From the NCBI RefSeq assembly GCF_037392515.1, contig NC_090283.1, positions 12,778,501-12,842,500 of the forward strand: a stretch of DNA of 64,000 nucleotides. The letters run 5' to 3'. Numbering within the stretch: position 1 is the first letter of the stretch; every line of letters begins with the position of its first letter. Under the pieces are notes generated by a model. The model made no database searches. It was not told the origin of the DNA and saw nothing but the letters and a program-made list of their open reading frames with translations. This DNA is from Haliotis asinina (taxonomy: Eukaryota; Mollusca; Gastropoda; Lepetellida; Haliotidae). The translations under genes were made by a program, and so were the position numbers. Below, piece after piece: positions 33,301-45,388 of the stretch.

Positions 33301-36300
33301 AATAGCGATGTATAACCGTTATGTTGTTTAAGGACAGGGATATTTAACCGTAATGTTGTTTGGGGGACAACGTCAAATAACTGATGTGTTGTTTGGGGAC
33401 AATGGTATATAACTGTTATAACTATACATTGTTGTTTGGGGACAATGGTATATAACTGTTATGACTACAGTGATGTTTGGGGACAATGGTATATAACTGT
33501 TATAACTACAATGTTTTTTGGAGACAACGGTATATAACTGTTATAACTACAATGTTGTTTGGGGACAACGGTATATAACTGTTATAACTACAATGTTGTT
33601 TGGGGACAATGGTATATAACTGTTATAACTACAATGTTGTTTGGAGACACAATGGTATATAACTATTATAACTACAATGTTGTTTGAGACACAATGGTAT
33701 ATAACTGTTATAACTACAATGTTGTTTGGGGACAAAGGCATATAACTGTTATAACTACAATGTTTGGGGACAACGGTATATGACTTATATAACTACAATG
33801 TTGTTTGGGGACAATGGTATATAACTGTTATAACTACAATGTTGTTTGGGGACAAAGGCATATAACTGTTATAACTACAATGTTTGGGGACAACGGTATA
33901 TGACTTATATAACTACAATGTTGTTCGGAGACAATGGTATATAACTGTTATAACTGCAATGTTGTTTGGAGACAACGGAATATGACAGTTATATCTACAA
34001 TGTTGTTTGGAGACAACGGTATATGACTGTTATAACTGCAATTTTGTTTGGATACAATGGTATATAACTGTTATAACTACAATGTTGTTTGGAGACAACG
34101 GTATATGACTGTTATAACTGCAATTTTGTTTGGAGACAATGGTATATAACTGTTATAACTACAATGTTTGGAGACAACGGTATATAACTGTAATGCTGTT
34201 TAGAGACTGAGGATACATCTGTGAAAAGACAAATTACAAACTGAATGCAGTTATTGCAAACCACATCGCAGTAACATAACACACAGTGCGCATTTGAAAA
34301 CAGACAGAGTATTTCCTAAGTGGACTTGGAAAACGTCTGTAACAAGACAATGCATTGCAATTACATTTTACCTGTAATTCCGATAACACATAATATTTGT
34401 CATACGACTGTAACAGGATATATTGTAAATTGTTCTGGATAATTATAGTTGACTCAGGTTTAAATGTCCCTATGTATTTGATTAAAATGATGACGTACCT
34501 GTAGCTACCCAACTCCCTGGGCCAAGATTTTCGAACCTGTCTTAGATAAGATAGTTAATATTAACTAATTAATAGCACTTACGACTATGTTAGCGTTAAG
34601 AGAGCTTCGAAAAGCTAGGCCTTGGACGTAACAAGACAATATCTGAAACACCTCGTATTTTCCTCAATCTTAAACAAACAATTCTGACTTTATAAATAGA
34701 AATAAACAACACCATTTTGTTATCTTACACAATAACGAGAATACTCAGTTCGTGCTGATCTTTATTTTCCAAGTTGTAAGATCTTCATTTTCCAAGTTGT
34801 CAGATAGTTTGCATTTGACAATCTCTAAGACTATAAGCATGGTCCGCCCCAAATCTATAATCCGTCAGTGTCGGTGTGCGCTCGTCTTGATTGCCAAGTT
34901 TACTTGATAAGCGGTATGTACTAATCGTTAAGACTACATGTCCGGAGAGAAAAGCAAAGATTACTCTATGATACACATTCCCCGAGAAAACTGTTAGATA
35001 ATTTTAGTCGTTTCTGCATTCTCAAGTCTTTCAAGCTGCGGGGTAATCTCAAGATTCAGTTAGGCACCAGTGTACATTAGCAGCATTTGATAGTTTTGTT
35101 TAAAGATTTGTCCGGTGAACGTGCGAACATACCACGAACTCTGAGAGCATCGGTAGAATATAAACCGACCTTTAGTCGGGGTATTTCACTCATGAAACGC
35201 ACCAAATAAAGATTGGCCACTTGTCGATGGTATTTTGATTATCTGAAGGTAAGCCATTTTCATTTCCTTTGTTGTATGTTCTTATATTATATATGTTCAG
35301 ATTTTCTCTGTTTTCTGTTGCATTTCCTACTGTTAGTTTATGCCAATATTATTATTTAGACTATGAGACTATGCAGTTTTGATTTTCTGTATCATAGTTA
35401 GGTCAGACCATGTGGCACCAATGTAACAATTTAGTGTATAATCTAGAAGCGAAAACGTTAGACATAATATAAGTTCAGTAAGTCACAATTGCATATGCCC
35501 CCCTCGTGGCCAGAGAACATGCCATGTACAGATATCACCTACGCGTTCATCATCACCGGAATACATCTACCGAAATACCTGTATCATGGTATATTTAAGC
35601 GAAAATATTACATGCTTTCTAGAAAGAGTGAGTGAGTTGATATTTGAAGTCACATGGGTTCTGCGTGCACAGTATAGTTATCTCACGTAATACATACATT
35701 GTTGATCAGAGATAGCATGGAACATTTAAATTGTTCAACCACAATAATCATTTAGAGATACATTCAGTCTCATACACTTCGATTGCAAACACCCAATAAA
35801 ATATACAAGACGTGCACAAGAATTTCTTCTTTGCTTCCACCAGTGGAAATTTATTCATTGGAATGCGAGGCAAACTTTTTCGTAACCGTCGCTAAATTTT
35901 GGAGACGACACAAGAAAACAAGGGATGGGGGATAACTCTAAATCTGTTTTTCTTGTGTCGTCTGCAAAATCTAATGATGGCTACGAAAAGATTCGCAATC
36001 CAATAAATAAATGTTGACAAAATGTTCATATGTAGCCCCCGTGAATATTAAGAATGGGCATTTCACAGCGGCGACTTTACTAGGATAATTAATACCTTCG
36101 AGAAAAAGTAGTAAAATACAAAATATGAATCGTTTGATTCACACAGGTTGGCTAAAGTGCACGATCCGATACCCATGCTTCAAACACTTCAAAAGTAACA
36201 TTGAGTGAGATAAATGTGTTCAGTGAGATAAATACGTTGTTCTCTTGACCCTTCGGGCTCAGGAAACATAATAAACATCGAGGGAACATAAACCCATGCA

Positions 36301-39300
36301 ACCCTCGTGACCAGTGAACACCTTATAATGCCTACCACTGATGTAAATCTTTTCTGGGTTTATCTTTGTATCAGCATACCAGTTATATCACAGCATACCT
36401 GTGTAATGTGGGAGGAAATCCCGATGTAATGCCAGGCGTGTACCACTGTCATGAAATCCTTGAGCAAGTTGCTGATTAACCTACAATGATTACCGCGAGG
36501 AGATTCTCATGTTAAATGTATTGCCAACACTGTATGCTAACTATTGCCATACAGAAATTAGACAAGCCCTTCTATTTGAAAGTGGTATGGGAGTGTCAAA
36601 GTGAAAATGTTTTTAACTTCGCTTTTAAGAGATCTCATAACAAAGAAGGGTAGGTTGGGAGGCCTGGTGGTAAATGTTCATAGTGCTCATCACGTAAAAA
36701 AGACTGAAATCCATTGTTAATGTCTCCCGTAGTGATATTGCAGGAAAAGCGGCATAAAGGCATACTCACTAAAATGAGAGAGACATTTGTATACCAACAG
36801 TGTGCACAATCACCAGTATTCAGCTTGCTGACATAAATCTGTTTGGAGGCACGTCATACCATTTCAAGTCCAAGGGACTTGACGTTAAGCTTACCAGACC
36901 CGTGAAGGTCCGGGGTAGAATAGGCCTTCGGCAACCCACGCTTGTCATGAAAGGTGACTGTGCTTGTCGTAAGAGGCCACTAACGGGATCGGGTGGTCAG
37001 GCTAGCTGACCTGATTGACACATGCCATCGGTTCCCAATTGCGCAGATCGATGCTCATGCTGTTGATCACTAGATTGTCTGGTCCAGATGCGATAATTTT
37101 CACGCCAACGCTATATAGCTGGAATATTGTTGAGTGCGGCGTAAAACTAAACTCACTCACTCACTTAAGCTTACAGGTGTCCATGTCTTACACAGGTGCA
37201 GATTGTTGGGACAGACTTTGTAGGTCTGCTTATCAATAACACTTAGTATTTATTTGTTCACAATGTGATGGCATTGGGAGAATGCGGTTCCTCTCCGCCA
37301 TTTCTTAATGTGATTAAATAGTGTGTAAATTTCCTATTCATTCCATAACAACATCAAATGGTTAACATAAATATTCTGCTACTTAGATTCTGCTGTAACA
37401 TTAAATGTGTCATGTAACATAAAATCACATTAAGCATGTGGTCTGCAGTGTCTAACAACAGCCTTGATTTATGTGCGACAATCGCAAGCGACAGTCTGTT
37501 CAATATAACCTCATGGTCCTAGCAACATGAAACAGATTCAAGAAATGTTAATTACAGTAATCACAAAAATCGAAAGTGTGTTTGCGAGTATGATCAAGTT
37601 CAATTCTGATCACATTAGTGAGTATGGTTTTACTCAGCTTTTAGTAGGGTGACTAGTGAGAGGGAGGCAGCTAGTGCGATACCGATGGTCCGTTACACTA
37701 TAAGTGATACTGAAATAGTTATTTTCCCCTTGAATGGGCTCGTTTGAAGTCATTTCCCAAATTAACGTATAATTTACACGGAATATGAAAAACAAGCTGA
37801 AACAGTTTCATTCTCTTTAGATACCTGACAAGAAACTTCGGACCAAGACCAAGTGTGTTAGAGAGGTGACAAGGGCGTATAACTCTAAATCAAAATGAGC
37901 GAATTTGGTACTTCCGGAATTTTCCTCTGCTCATTTACCAACGAAAGTCAGTTACTAAACTATCGATAATCACACATACAACAGGTTTTAGCAATATTGC
38001 AAAAAACACCAAGGCGGGCAACAGAAATGGGCTTCACAATACTCTACACACGTGGAGAATCGAACCTGCGTTATGAGGGTGGCAAGCGCACGCTCCAACC
38101 ACTGGACCAAGACCATATCTCCATCATGCCTTTCGGCTACGTTTCGGTCGGTATGTGACTGTATGTAAGCTTTATTTAGACTGGCATCCTTATTCTAACG
38201 CTTGGTCTCCGAATCTGAATGATTTTCAGAGCAACAAGTAAAACTTTTTAAATTGAAAGGGAGCCTTAGTAAGATGGGAGATTCAGAATCTGACTTGCTA
38301 TGGCACTGCAGGGAGGACTAGGTGAAAGGGGATATAATACGGTTCATGGGCTGTGAGACAGGGACTAGTACATCGCCAGGGCGCTTATTAAGTCAATAAA
38401 GAAAGCAAAATCGTGCGGCTCGTGTTGACCTGTTATCCAGGTTTACTTTACAACCGCTCTGCGCCGATTCTCCGTAAGCTGCAAATGTATTTTTTCTTTG
38501 ATATCATATTATATTAGGAACTGGAGCAGCTGTAATTGTTGCTCCTTGCATCATGGACGCGACTGGCGAAAAACCAATATATCCAAGCATTAAATACATT
38601 CTAACTGAAAAACACAAAACACACACACAAAAAAAACAACAACAAAAAAACCCAAACAAAAACCAACCCCCCCCCAAAAAAAAAAACAAAAAAACAAAAA
38701 AAAACCAGCAACAAACAGAAAAGCTCATCAAAAACAACAACAAAACAAAAACAAAACAAAAACCCAAAACAAACAAACGAAAATAAACAAACAAACAAAA
38801 CCAACTAACAAACGAAAAAAAACAACACCCTCCCCTCCCCCCTTCTCTTCGATACTCAGCTGCGTCGTACTAGGAGACATTGATAACAAATTACTGCTTG
38901 TTACCCTGTCCTGTGTCCGCCATATTGGGTGTACAGCAAGGACTCGTGATTATATACTGTGTCTCACTGACATGTAAACATTAAACCGGAGCATAGTATG
39001 TCAGGAGGAGAACACTGAAAACTGGCGTAAATCTGAACTAGTGCAAGCACATATATGCACGTACACGCAGGCACGTAGCTAACTGAATATACAGCATGTT
39101 TTTTAAATGATACTGTTAGCTTATAGACGTTAAATCCTATAACATGCCATCAAATCCATTTCGTTTTAATAATTATATGGGTTTTTTTTGTAATTTTGCT
39201 TACATTTAAGGTTTTTGGTTTTTGAACATTTTTTCGATTCAATTTATTTCTTTTAAGTTTACACGATATTCTTTAAAAATGAGTTTTCCTTTCAGGCTAT

Positions 39301-41792
39301 TCGTATATTTTGCAAAATGTCATGAATATATGACAATCCTAAGAACACTTGCTGTGACGTCGTGTTAAGTTACAATGTACCACGAGAAATCTGATTTCAA
39401 ATTTATGTAATATTAACTAAATTACACTGAACAACATTACACTGTGTTCTGTCGCATGTTTGATTGTATTTGAAAAATCATTTTCCTGCTTCAACGTCGT
39501 TTTCCCCGCGTTATCTGATTAATATTTTTTTTCTGCTGCATGGAAACTGTTTTCTTTGTTGGTATTGCAATGTAATTATTTTGCTTCCGTTTCAGAACAA
39601 TTTGCATTTTGTTTCTACCATGATTGATACTTTTCCGTTTTAAAACAGTTTCTCTTATCTGATGTTTCATTAATGAACTACATCATGCCGCTTGATAAAT
39701 TTTCATTTTATCGTGCATTTTATTAACAGTTTACATTGTACCGCTTATGAACAATTTCCCTTGTTGAGCTATTTCATTTAAATTCATTGTATCGCTTTAA
39801 TAATGAAACTAATTTAAATATTCTAAAACATTAAACGGGAAGAAATCCAACGAGCAGGCCGGTCTATTCATCCGTTTATGCAAAACTCGTGTAACAAACC
39901 GCAGCAGAATTAACACACATCGTTCCCTCTCCAGCTTCCGCGTGCAAAGATCGCGCGTTACGCTAAGTATAATAAACCATTATCTTCTCAATGAGAGGAA
40001 ATTATATGTATTGATTGTCAACATACTTGTGACAGTCTGGTCGAAGAGCTAGGAGGAGCCAACTCGTTGTGTTAAGTGCCGCTTATAATGCTTTAGTTTT
40101 AAACCCGGTAATGTATAACGTTCGCTATCGTTTACGCAATAGAGTCATAGAGTTTAAAGGCATTGAAATGCATTCAAGCTGTGGTTCACCGCAACCTAAA
40201 ATATCCTGGTTTTGTTGTTGAAGTCTCTGAACGACGCGATGACAGTCGATTTGACGCCAATGAGCTCTTGGTCACGCGTCTCGAAGACACAAGTACAGCT
40301 TTACAATTAAACGTAGCACGCTTCCTAGTCTCAAATCAAGGGCCTGTCTCAAAAGAAATTTGGTATGGAGGTTTATGTATTATCGTGAATAATACATCGG
40401 TTACTATGCGGCGTTCCGCGATCACTAAAACATCTAGTGGTAGTAGCGTATGTAATAATGAGGAAAATGTGTGTAATGGTTATGACACGGTCCCTGCCCT
40501 TAAAACTCATCCTTCAACACTGTAGTGAGTGACATTTTAAAAGATCACTTTTATGGGCTATCTTTGACTTCGCGTAAGGATAGAGATTTCGAGAGGGTCT
40601 TTATAAGACACAATAGATCGAATTGTGCACGAAATCGACTTTTAAAACTTTGGCTCTGAAATTTACATCTGAAAGTTGTAATTGCATGTACATCAGATCA
40701 AGTAGACCGACTGTAGGAGTCACTGCACTGGGTGGCCTGTGACCCTGGCTTTGTTAGCCCGAATAATAAATTAGAAAATATAAATTTTTAACCGCGCAAA
40801 GTGTTCAACGCATGGTTTTATATATTCGGCTGTGACAGAGATGCGCAAAAGTAAGACCTTTTTTACCAGTTCACGAAATAATCAATCTGCAATATCAAAA
40901 TATATGATGTTTTAAAATATGTGATTTTTGGATATTAAAGCATAGATACATAAATCTAATAAACATACCTTTTGAACAGGTGAATACTTGAATTTATCCT
41001 GAACAAAGATCAAAGTCGGATTGTAAGAACATTCGAAGATTAAAGTAAAATCGTTTACACATAAAAAAAAGTTTTTAAAAAATCCGATAAAGAGTCTAAT
41101 GACTCCCTTTCATTTTATTAAATAAATATGACTCTTTATAGACCGTTTTGAAAGTACGTCAGTTAAGCTTTTGTGGACAAAATAACCAAAAATAAATATT
41201 GATAATAATAAAAGTAATAGATTTATAAACTGCGGGGGAAAATGTGCACACTTGGAAGCTGCATTTGCAAACAAAATGGCAAACGCTTACAAAAACATAA
41301 CTTGGTTGGAAACAGTACTTGAAACACGATAACCTTAAGGTAGAAACAGCTTTCATACCCTTTTCAGATACATGCACTAATGCATAATTATTTTTGTCTA
41401 CCTTTTTGTTCAGGCAAATATGGGGCTATATTTTACTTCTCTTTGTCTGCATTACAAAATTTATCATATCTCACTTCTACGGAAGATTTTTGTTAAATTA
41501 AAATTTGAACCCCAAACAAGTGTATACTGCGTCAGTTATAAGATGCACAATCTGCCATTAACAGGAATACGATAATTTATTCAGCACTTGCTTTTTGAAG
41601 TGAGCAAACATGTGGTATGTGTAAGTAATTGTTTAAAATATTGGATAGAAATAGAAAGAGGAAAAATACAAGCATTCATTCAAAGACATACCTTTCAGTA
41701 AGGCATATAAATTTCGAAACATATATTTTTGAAATACAAATGTAAATAATTCTGCAACTGCATCAAAGTGTCACAATACATAACTTACCCAT
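27085..41792 (-). CDS. NR2E-group nuclear receptor (NR2E6/HR83-like), 7 exons, 370 aa (whole gene)
   Basis: Exons on the minus strand: 41792-41789, 30971-30831, 30498-30406, 29923-29621, 29024-28801, 28256-28142, 27317-27085. Phases agree (1113 nt with stop). Residues 11-71 form the DNA-binding domain: finger 1 has [17 protein letters not shown] and P-box CDGCSC, and finger 2 ends [25 protein letters not shown] follows, as in TLX/PNR receptors. Residues about 180-370 form the ligand-binding domain, with helix-3 to helix-5 signature [20 protein letters not shown] and [15 protein letters not shown] near helix 10. This places it in NR2E (tailless, dissatisfaction, PNR, HR83). The cysteine after CDGCS resembles what I recall of insect HR83, so NR2E6 is the best guess. 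NR2E receptors are nuclear DNA-binding regulators, often repressors, in nervous system and eye; that role here is inferred. Confidence 0.9.
27464..27610 (+). mobile_element. SINE-B copy in NR2E intron 6
   Basis: gtagcctagtggttaaagcg A box, gggttcgattttcc B box and cttctggtgtccacccgcgg; the tail is worn. It sits 146 bp from the terminal NR2E exon. Confidence 0.85.
28142..28256 (-). CDS. NR2E gene exon 6: ligand-binding domain middle
   Basis: Residues 256-293 ([33 protein letters not shown]). Corresponds to helices 7-8 of the LBD. Phase 0 in and phase 1 out; donor gtaagt. Confidence 0.9.
28801..29024 (-). CDS. NR2E gene exon 5: ligand-binding domain helices 3-5
   Basis: Residues 181-255. Contains the LBD signature ([20 protein letters not shown], then AAAYWPIDI). 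An internal ATG (MSDPNSLLY) exists but the exon is clearly internal. The donor is gtaagt. Confidence 0.94.
29165..29437 (-). mobile_element. SINE-B remnants in NR2E intron 4
   Basis: 29165-29215 is an isolated SINE tail (cagcaagtga-like start, caatattccggcaatat). 29310-29437 is a reverse SINE-B with an unusual middle (gacacaataagttttataca) that recurs nearly unchanged at 31236-31325. Confidence 0.7.
29621..29923 (-). CDS. NR2E gene exon 4: C-terminal extension and hinge
   Basis: Residues 80-180. Begins [16 protein letters not shown], the T/A-box-like extension conserved in NR2E receptors, then a low-complexity hinge rich in Ser, Thr and Pro. The acceptor is ttttcag and the donor is gtaagt. 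Confidence 0.92.
30101..30405. repeat. Degenerate tandem repeat abutting the exon 3 donor, with a 22-bp SINE-tail insertion
   Basis: Repeated blocks ggacacacagaacgtaaagga / gacacacaggacgtaaagga / gacacaagacgtgaaagg and gacttaccac / ggcttaccac. The last block runs into the donor of NR2E exon 3. At 30345-30366 a tail-only SINE piece (gagtgagtgagtta) is flanked by acatccaagct on both sides. Confidence 0.65.
30406..30498 (-). CDS. NR2E gene exon 3: second zinc finger
   Basis: Residues 49-79. C47/C53/C63/C66 complete the second finger, and [13 protein letters not shown] is the usual end of the domain. The donor is gtgagt; a degenerate tandem repeat starts within the donor. Confidence 0.95.
30831..30971 (-). 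CDS. NR2E gene exon 2: first zinc finger
   Basis: Residues 2-49. Cysteines 11, 14, 28 and 31 form the first finger; the P-box region reads CDGCSCFFK. The acceptor on the minus strand is ttcag and the donor is gtcagt. Confidence 0.95.
   Translation of the reverse strand, partial: DGHCRCPWRARCVATRATANTTACTAVTAAAASSRGASERGSPTRA
31234..31326 (-). mobile_element. SINE-B fragment, twin of 29330-29420
   Basis: Near-identical over about 90 bp to the copy in NR2E intron 4, including the private sequence gacacaataagttttatac. Lies in NR2E intron 1. Confidence 0.75.
31613..31666. promoter_or_regulatory. Cluster of three perfect CRE octamers
   Basis: tgacgtca occurs at 31613-31620, 31629-31636 and 31659-31666, within NR2E intron 1. 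By established knowledge this palindrome binds CREB/ATF bZIP factors. The order of CREs and an ccatgg motif resembles the lead-in of the foldback at 18.5 kb, so this may be a repeat fragment rather than an enhancer. Confidence 0.5.
31667..33269. other. NR2E intron 1: no exon recognised; one small palindrome
   Basis: 32653-32672 (aggattgactttgtattt) and 32730-32749 are inverted copies of about 20 bp. Nothing else supported; the ORFs here look random. Confidence 0.4.
33270..34205 (+). repeat. Minisatellite of about 41-bp unit, roughly 21 copies
   Basis: Unit tacaatgttgtttggggaca atggtatataactgttataac, with variants (ggagacaacgg, shortened atgtttgg). Two adjacent 120-bp blocks at about 33720 and 33840 are near-identical, a higher-order repeat. 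Lies in NR2E intron 1. Confidence 0.94.
34519..34625. mobile_element. Small palindromic MITE-like element
   Basis: Left end ggccaagattttcgaacctg and right end gagcttcgaaaagctaggcc are imperfect inverted copies. The interior has cttagataagatagttaat and gttagcgttaag. Confidence 0.5.
34626..35830. other. NR2E intron 1 stretch, nothing recognised
   Basis: No gene. A tail-only SINE trace (gagtgagtgagttgatattt) at about 35627-35646. Confidence 0.35.
35840..36350 (+). repeat. Interspersed repeat (family C) with a hairpin head
   Basis: 35846-35918 and about 35948-36014 are inverted copies of about 70 bp (gacgacacaagaaaa / ttttcttgtgtcgtc). The sequence from ggggataactctaaatctg to about 36350 recurs, diverged, at 58115-58600 (gaatcgtttgattcacacag, gttggctaaagtgcacgat). 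Confidence 0.75.
36652..36770 (+). mobile_element. SINE-B copy, diverged
   Basis: gttgggaggcctggtggt, gtctcccgtagtgatattgc and aaaagcggcataaaggc are kept; the B box is missing. Confidence 0.65.
36895..37164 (+). mobile_element. SINE-A full copy with perfect target duplication
   Basis: Head cagacccgtgaaggtccggg, tail aaactaaactcactcactca. Flanked by ttaagcttac at 36885-36894 and 37165-37174. Confidence 0.95.
37175..37983. other. NR2E intron 1 stretch, nothing recognised
   Basis: AT-rich; no coding or repeat signal that I can support. Confidence 0.35.
37984..38106 (-). mobile_element. SINE-B copy
   Basis: Reverse copy: tagcaatattgcaaaaaaca, agaaatgggcttcacaat, ggagaatcgaacc (B box) and ccaaccactggacc. 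Confidence 0.8.
38610..38830. repeat. A/C low-complexity tract
   Basis: About 220 bp almost wholly A and C (aacaaa, caaaaaa runs, ccccccc). ORFs on both strands here are artefacts. Confidence 0.95.
38831..41788. other. NR2E intron 1, 5' part: no gene recognised
   Basis: AT-rich. The longest ORF (40163-40525, plus, 120 codons) matches no family I know and is within chance length. No further NR2E exon is needed by phase. Confidence 0.4.
41789..41792 (-). CDS. NR2E gene exon 1, coding end only (ATG plus one base)
   Basis: On the minus strand ATGG is followed at once by the strong donor gtaagt. The single overhanging G completes the phase demanded by the next exon (GA...), giving [12 protein letters not shown]. 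This matches the short N-terminus expected ahead of the first zinc finger in this group. The exon's 5' end (UTR, above 41792) cannot be placed. The intron would be 10.8 kb. Confidence 0.6.
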
Positions 41793-42950
41793 GTCTTCGA
41801 AGTCTTGCAAATTATCAGCAGAAACTACCAAGCGAAACATCCTAGCGCTATATACCCCGCCGCTTCGATCAACGAACAGGTGCACAAATATATTAAGCGG
41901 AGGACGTGTTATTAAAGATATTTTGCGCATCGCCGTTAACATCGAACATCAGAGAGCAGAGTTATCGATCTTTGCTCGACCTCTTCAACGTCTGAAGTCA
42001 ATAAAGAACATGTCCATTTTAGAAACTGTATCCCCTCAAAGGTTGAAAGCGTCTTAAGCTCATTTTAGTTTCAGTCTGGGCTGGGTGAAGTGACATTGAC
42101 GACTGATCCTGTGCAGCTGAGCAACATCACTACTGGGAGAGGAGGGTCGGGTTGCAGAATGGTCAGCTCAATCACAGAGACGCCATCTTGGATAAAAACT
42201 TCGCGAAAGTTGGGAATGATCTAAGTTTGGCGGTCATTTGTGAACAACAAATACTTTGTGAGTGTAAATTTTAAATGAGACAATTGAACACGGTTGGATA
42301 AATGTTCAGAGGAAATTCAGAAAAGTCTGGGAACTGATATTTAAAGACAGCTAAAATTAAATTATTAGTAAACTATTCCCAATGGAATATTGATTTGAGT
42401 AACATTTAACATATAACTAGAAACTTCTTAAACCTCGGTCAAATTGTCTTAAAATCTAAACAACTGTATAAGCACGCACATATAATCATCTTTAGTGGCT
42501 TGAGGATGGCGAGGGCGATTAAAGATCAATTTATTGCGAACTATGAATCTTGCAATTTGCATTACTGGCAATTGTTTTCTGAACATTTGTGCAGAAAATG
42601 TATATGGACAAGAAAATATTGTGACAAAAAATTTTGTAGATTGTAGATTTTAATGTTGGAAATTCCTTAAATTCCGGGGCTGGTGTTAGTTCAATAAAAA
42701 GCATACAAGATACAGTTGTTCAGTTTTGTAGTTTTTGAAATTTCATTTGTCTGACACTTTCGAATTCGTTCCTGTGATGCTATTTTAGAAAATAAACCCA
42801 ACAATAATCAGTGTATCAGACACTGAGGGAAGCGTGCGACCTAAATTTATTTAACTGCACTTTAATTACGTTATTTACTCGAAATATCTAGCAGGAAGAA
42901 GACATTCTGTACACATAACTCGTGACTGAACTATGATTCCTCGACGGCTG
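41793..42950. other. Upstream region of the NR2E gene
   Basis: Should contain the 5' UTR and promoter on the minus strand. GC is higher at 41800-42190. No TATA box or start site can be placed with confidence. Confidence 0.35.
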
Positions 42951-43169
42951 AAGTTGATGGTTCATTCATGCCATTCATACATTAGTTCATAATCTATCCT
43001 CACAACAAATCATCCATCTCATCCACCCATCAATTTATATATCTATCCATCAATTCACGCAGCTACCCATCAGATTCTTCCATCAAATCATTCATATGTC
43101 ATCAGTTATACGTCCATCTATCTATCTATTCATCCCATCTGTCTAATCCGCCCATTATTTCATTCGTCC

Positions 43170-44330
43170 TACATTCAAGTCATCCATCCACAACACCATC
43201 ACCATCAATACACCTATCTACACACCACTCACCCATCAGCTCATCCAGCTATACATCCCACTCACCCATCAGCTCATCCATCTACACAACACTGACCCAT
43301 CAGCTCATCCATTTATACACCCCACTCAAACATCAGCTCATCCAGTTGTACATCCCACTCACCCATCAGCTCATCCATTTATACACCCCACTCAAACATC
43401 AGCTCATCCAGTTATACATCCCACTCACCCATCAGCTCATCAATCTATACATCCTATTCACCCATCAGCTCATCCATCTACACATCACTGACCCATCAGC
43501 TCATCCATTTATACACCCCACTCAAACATCAGCTCATCCAGTTATACATCCCACTCACCCATCAGCTCATCAATCTATACATCCCATTCACCCATCAGCT
43601 CATCCATCTACACATCACTGACCCATCAGCTCATCCATTTATACACCCCACTCAAACATCAGCTCATCCAGTTGTACATCCCACTCACCCATCAGCTCAT
43701 CCAGCTATACATCCCACTTATCCATCAGCTCATCCAGCTACACATTCCACTCACCCATCACTCATCCATCTATACATCCCACTCACCCATCAGCTCATCC
43801 ATCTATACATCCCACTCACCCAACAGCTCATCCATCAATACATCCCACTCACCCATCAGCTCATCCAGCTATACATCCCACTCACCCATCAGCTCATCCA
43901 GCTATACATCCCACTCACCCGTCAGCTCATTCATCTATCTATCCCACTCATCCATCAGCTCATCCATCTATAGATCCCACTCACCCATCAGCTCATACAT
44001 CCAAACATCCCACTCACCCATCAGCTAATACATCTATCTATCCCACTCACCCATCAGTTAATACATCTATCTATCCCACTCACCCATCAGTTCATCCATC
44101 TATACATACCACTCACCCATCAGCTCATCCATCAATACATACCACTCACCCATCAGCTCATCCATCTATACATATCACTCACCCATCAGCTCATCCATCT
44201 GTACATCCCACTCACCCATCAGCTCATACATCCAAACATTCCACTCACCCAACAGCTCATCCATTTATCTATCCCACTCACCCATCAGCTCATACATCCA
44301 AACATCCCACTCACCCATCAGCTCGACATG
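43170..44330 (+). repeat. Minisatellite of 32-bp unit, about 35 copies
   Basis: Unit cccatcagctcatccatcta tacatcccactca. It grows out of a degenerate (CATC)n tract from about 42955, and some longer blocks (about 130 bp at 43350-43630) are themselves repeated. The His/Leu/Ile-rich ORFs are artefacts. Confidence 0.95.
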
Positions 44331-45376
44331 AATTTAACCATTTATAACAATGTACACAAAAATTCATCGGTACCTGTTACGGACTGGGCGACTGAAGCAA
44401 TTCTGTTAAATTCCATGGTAGTGTGTTAATGGTTGACGTTTATTCGTTAGAGTCAGAGGACATTAATCTTTAAATCCAGACCGGCTATTCGTCGTTATGT
44501 GTGTTAAGTGATATCGAAACTCATCACGACACCAAAAATATTGCACAACTTTCCCAATCAAATCTTCAAAAACCTTGCATCCTTGAAACATAATCAGTCA
44601 CTTCATTGGTCCGCCATTGGACAAGAGATTTGCGGCACGCGATGCCCAACGAGAGATTATATTGAATGTATGCCACTCCAAGTCATAACCGGCTCCCAAA
44701 CCTCTCCAGTTCGGCTCAAGTCCGGCAGATGGCGCAGCTGAGCTGTCTAATCCACGTAGAACACCACTAATTGCCGCGTTAATCTCGTGAAGAGTCGGGC
44801 GCTAGGGGGCGCTGACGTCGACGGTAAGTCAGCAGACGGTATCAGTGGAACGTTCTCGCTGATACATTCCACACTGATGTCAATACCACAAAAGTAACCA
44901 ACGCCATGTAAATAATTCGAAATGATAAACGAAACGACTTTTTAGATTTACCGGGCGAGATATCGATCGAAACAAATCTCCATTGTATTTTTTAGTTATT
45001 GATTTAAAAGTAAACGGATAAAGAGAAAATCCGTAGTTTTGTGGGAGGTTGTATGCCATTAGTTGGTGGAGATTACAAGCAAAGGTCAGTATTTTGCCGC
45101 GACACACTCCCACGCTGTTTCTGTATGCAGCTGACAGCTGACGTCTGGGTGAGCTGAAATACCCCTGCTGATCGACCCTGGACATACTGATGTATGACTA
45201 GAGTCTATTCTGCAGTCCATGACAGTCCGGTGACACGGATCATATTCATCTTATACTACAACCATCGCATTTTGGAATCCCAAAACACTAATGCAATGTA
45301 CGATGTGGTAGTCGTTTGAACTGTACAATATTATGAACTTGAGGACTGATTTTCTATAGTTTGCGTATAGCATCCT
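44331..45376. other. Intergenic, no gene recognised
   Basis: Moderate GC with a few short ORFs (44508-44741 plus, 44880-45185 minus) that show no known motif. Confidence 0.35.
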
Positions 45377-45388
45377 TAGATCAGAGTC

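Noticed and set aside
38504-38804. Phe/Cys-rich and Lys/Gln-rich ORFs on opposite strands
   Set aside because: Low-complexity A/C tract; open only because stop codons are absent from such DNA.
40163-40525. 120-codon ORF on the plus strand in NR2E intron 1
   Set aside because: No recognisable motif, no splice partner, and within chance length for a 64-kb window; composition does not stand out.
43346-44028. ORFs rich in His, Leu, Ile and Ser
   Set aside because: They are translations of the 32-bp minisatellite in several frames.
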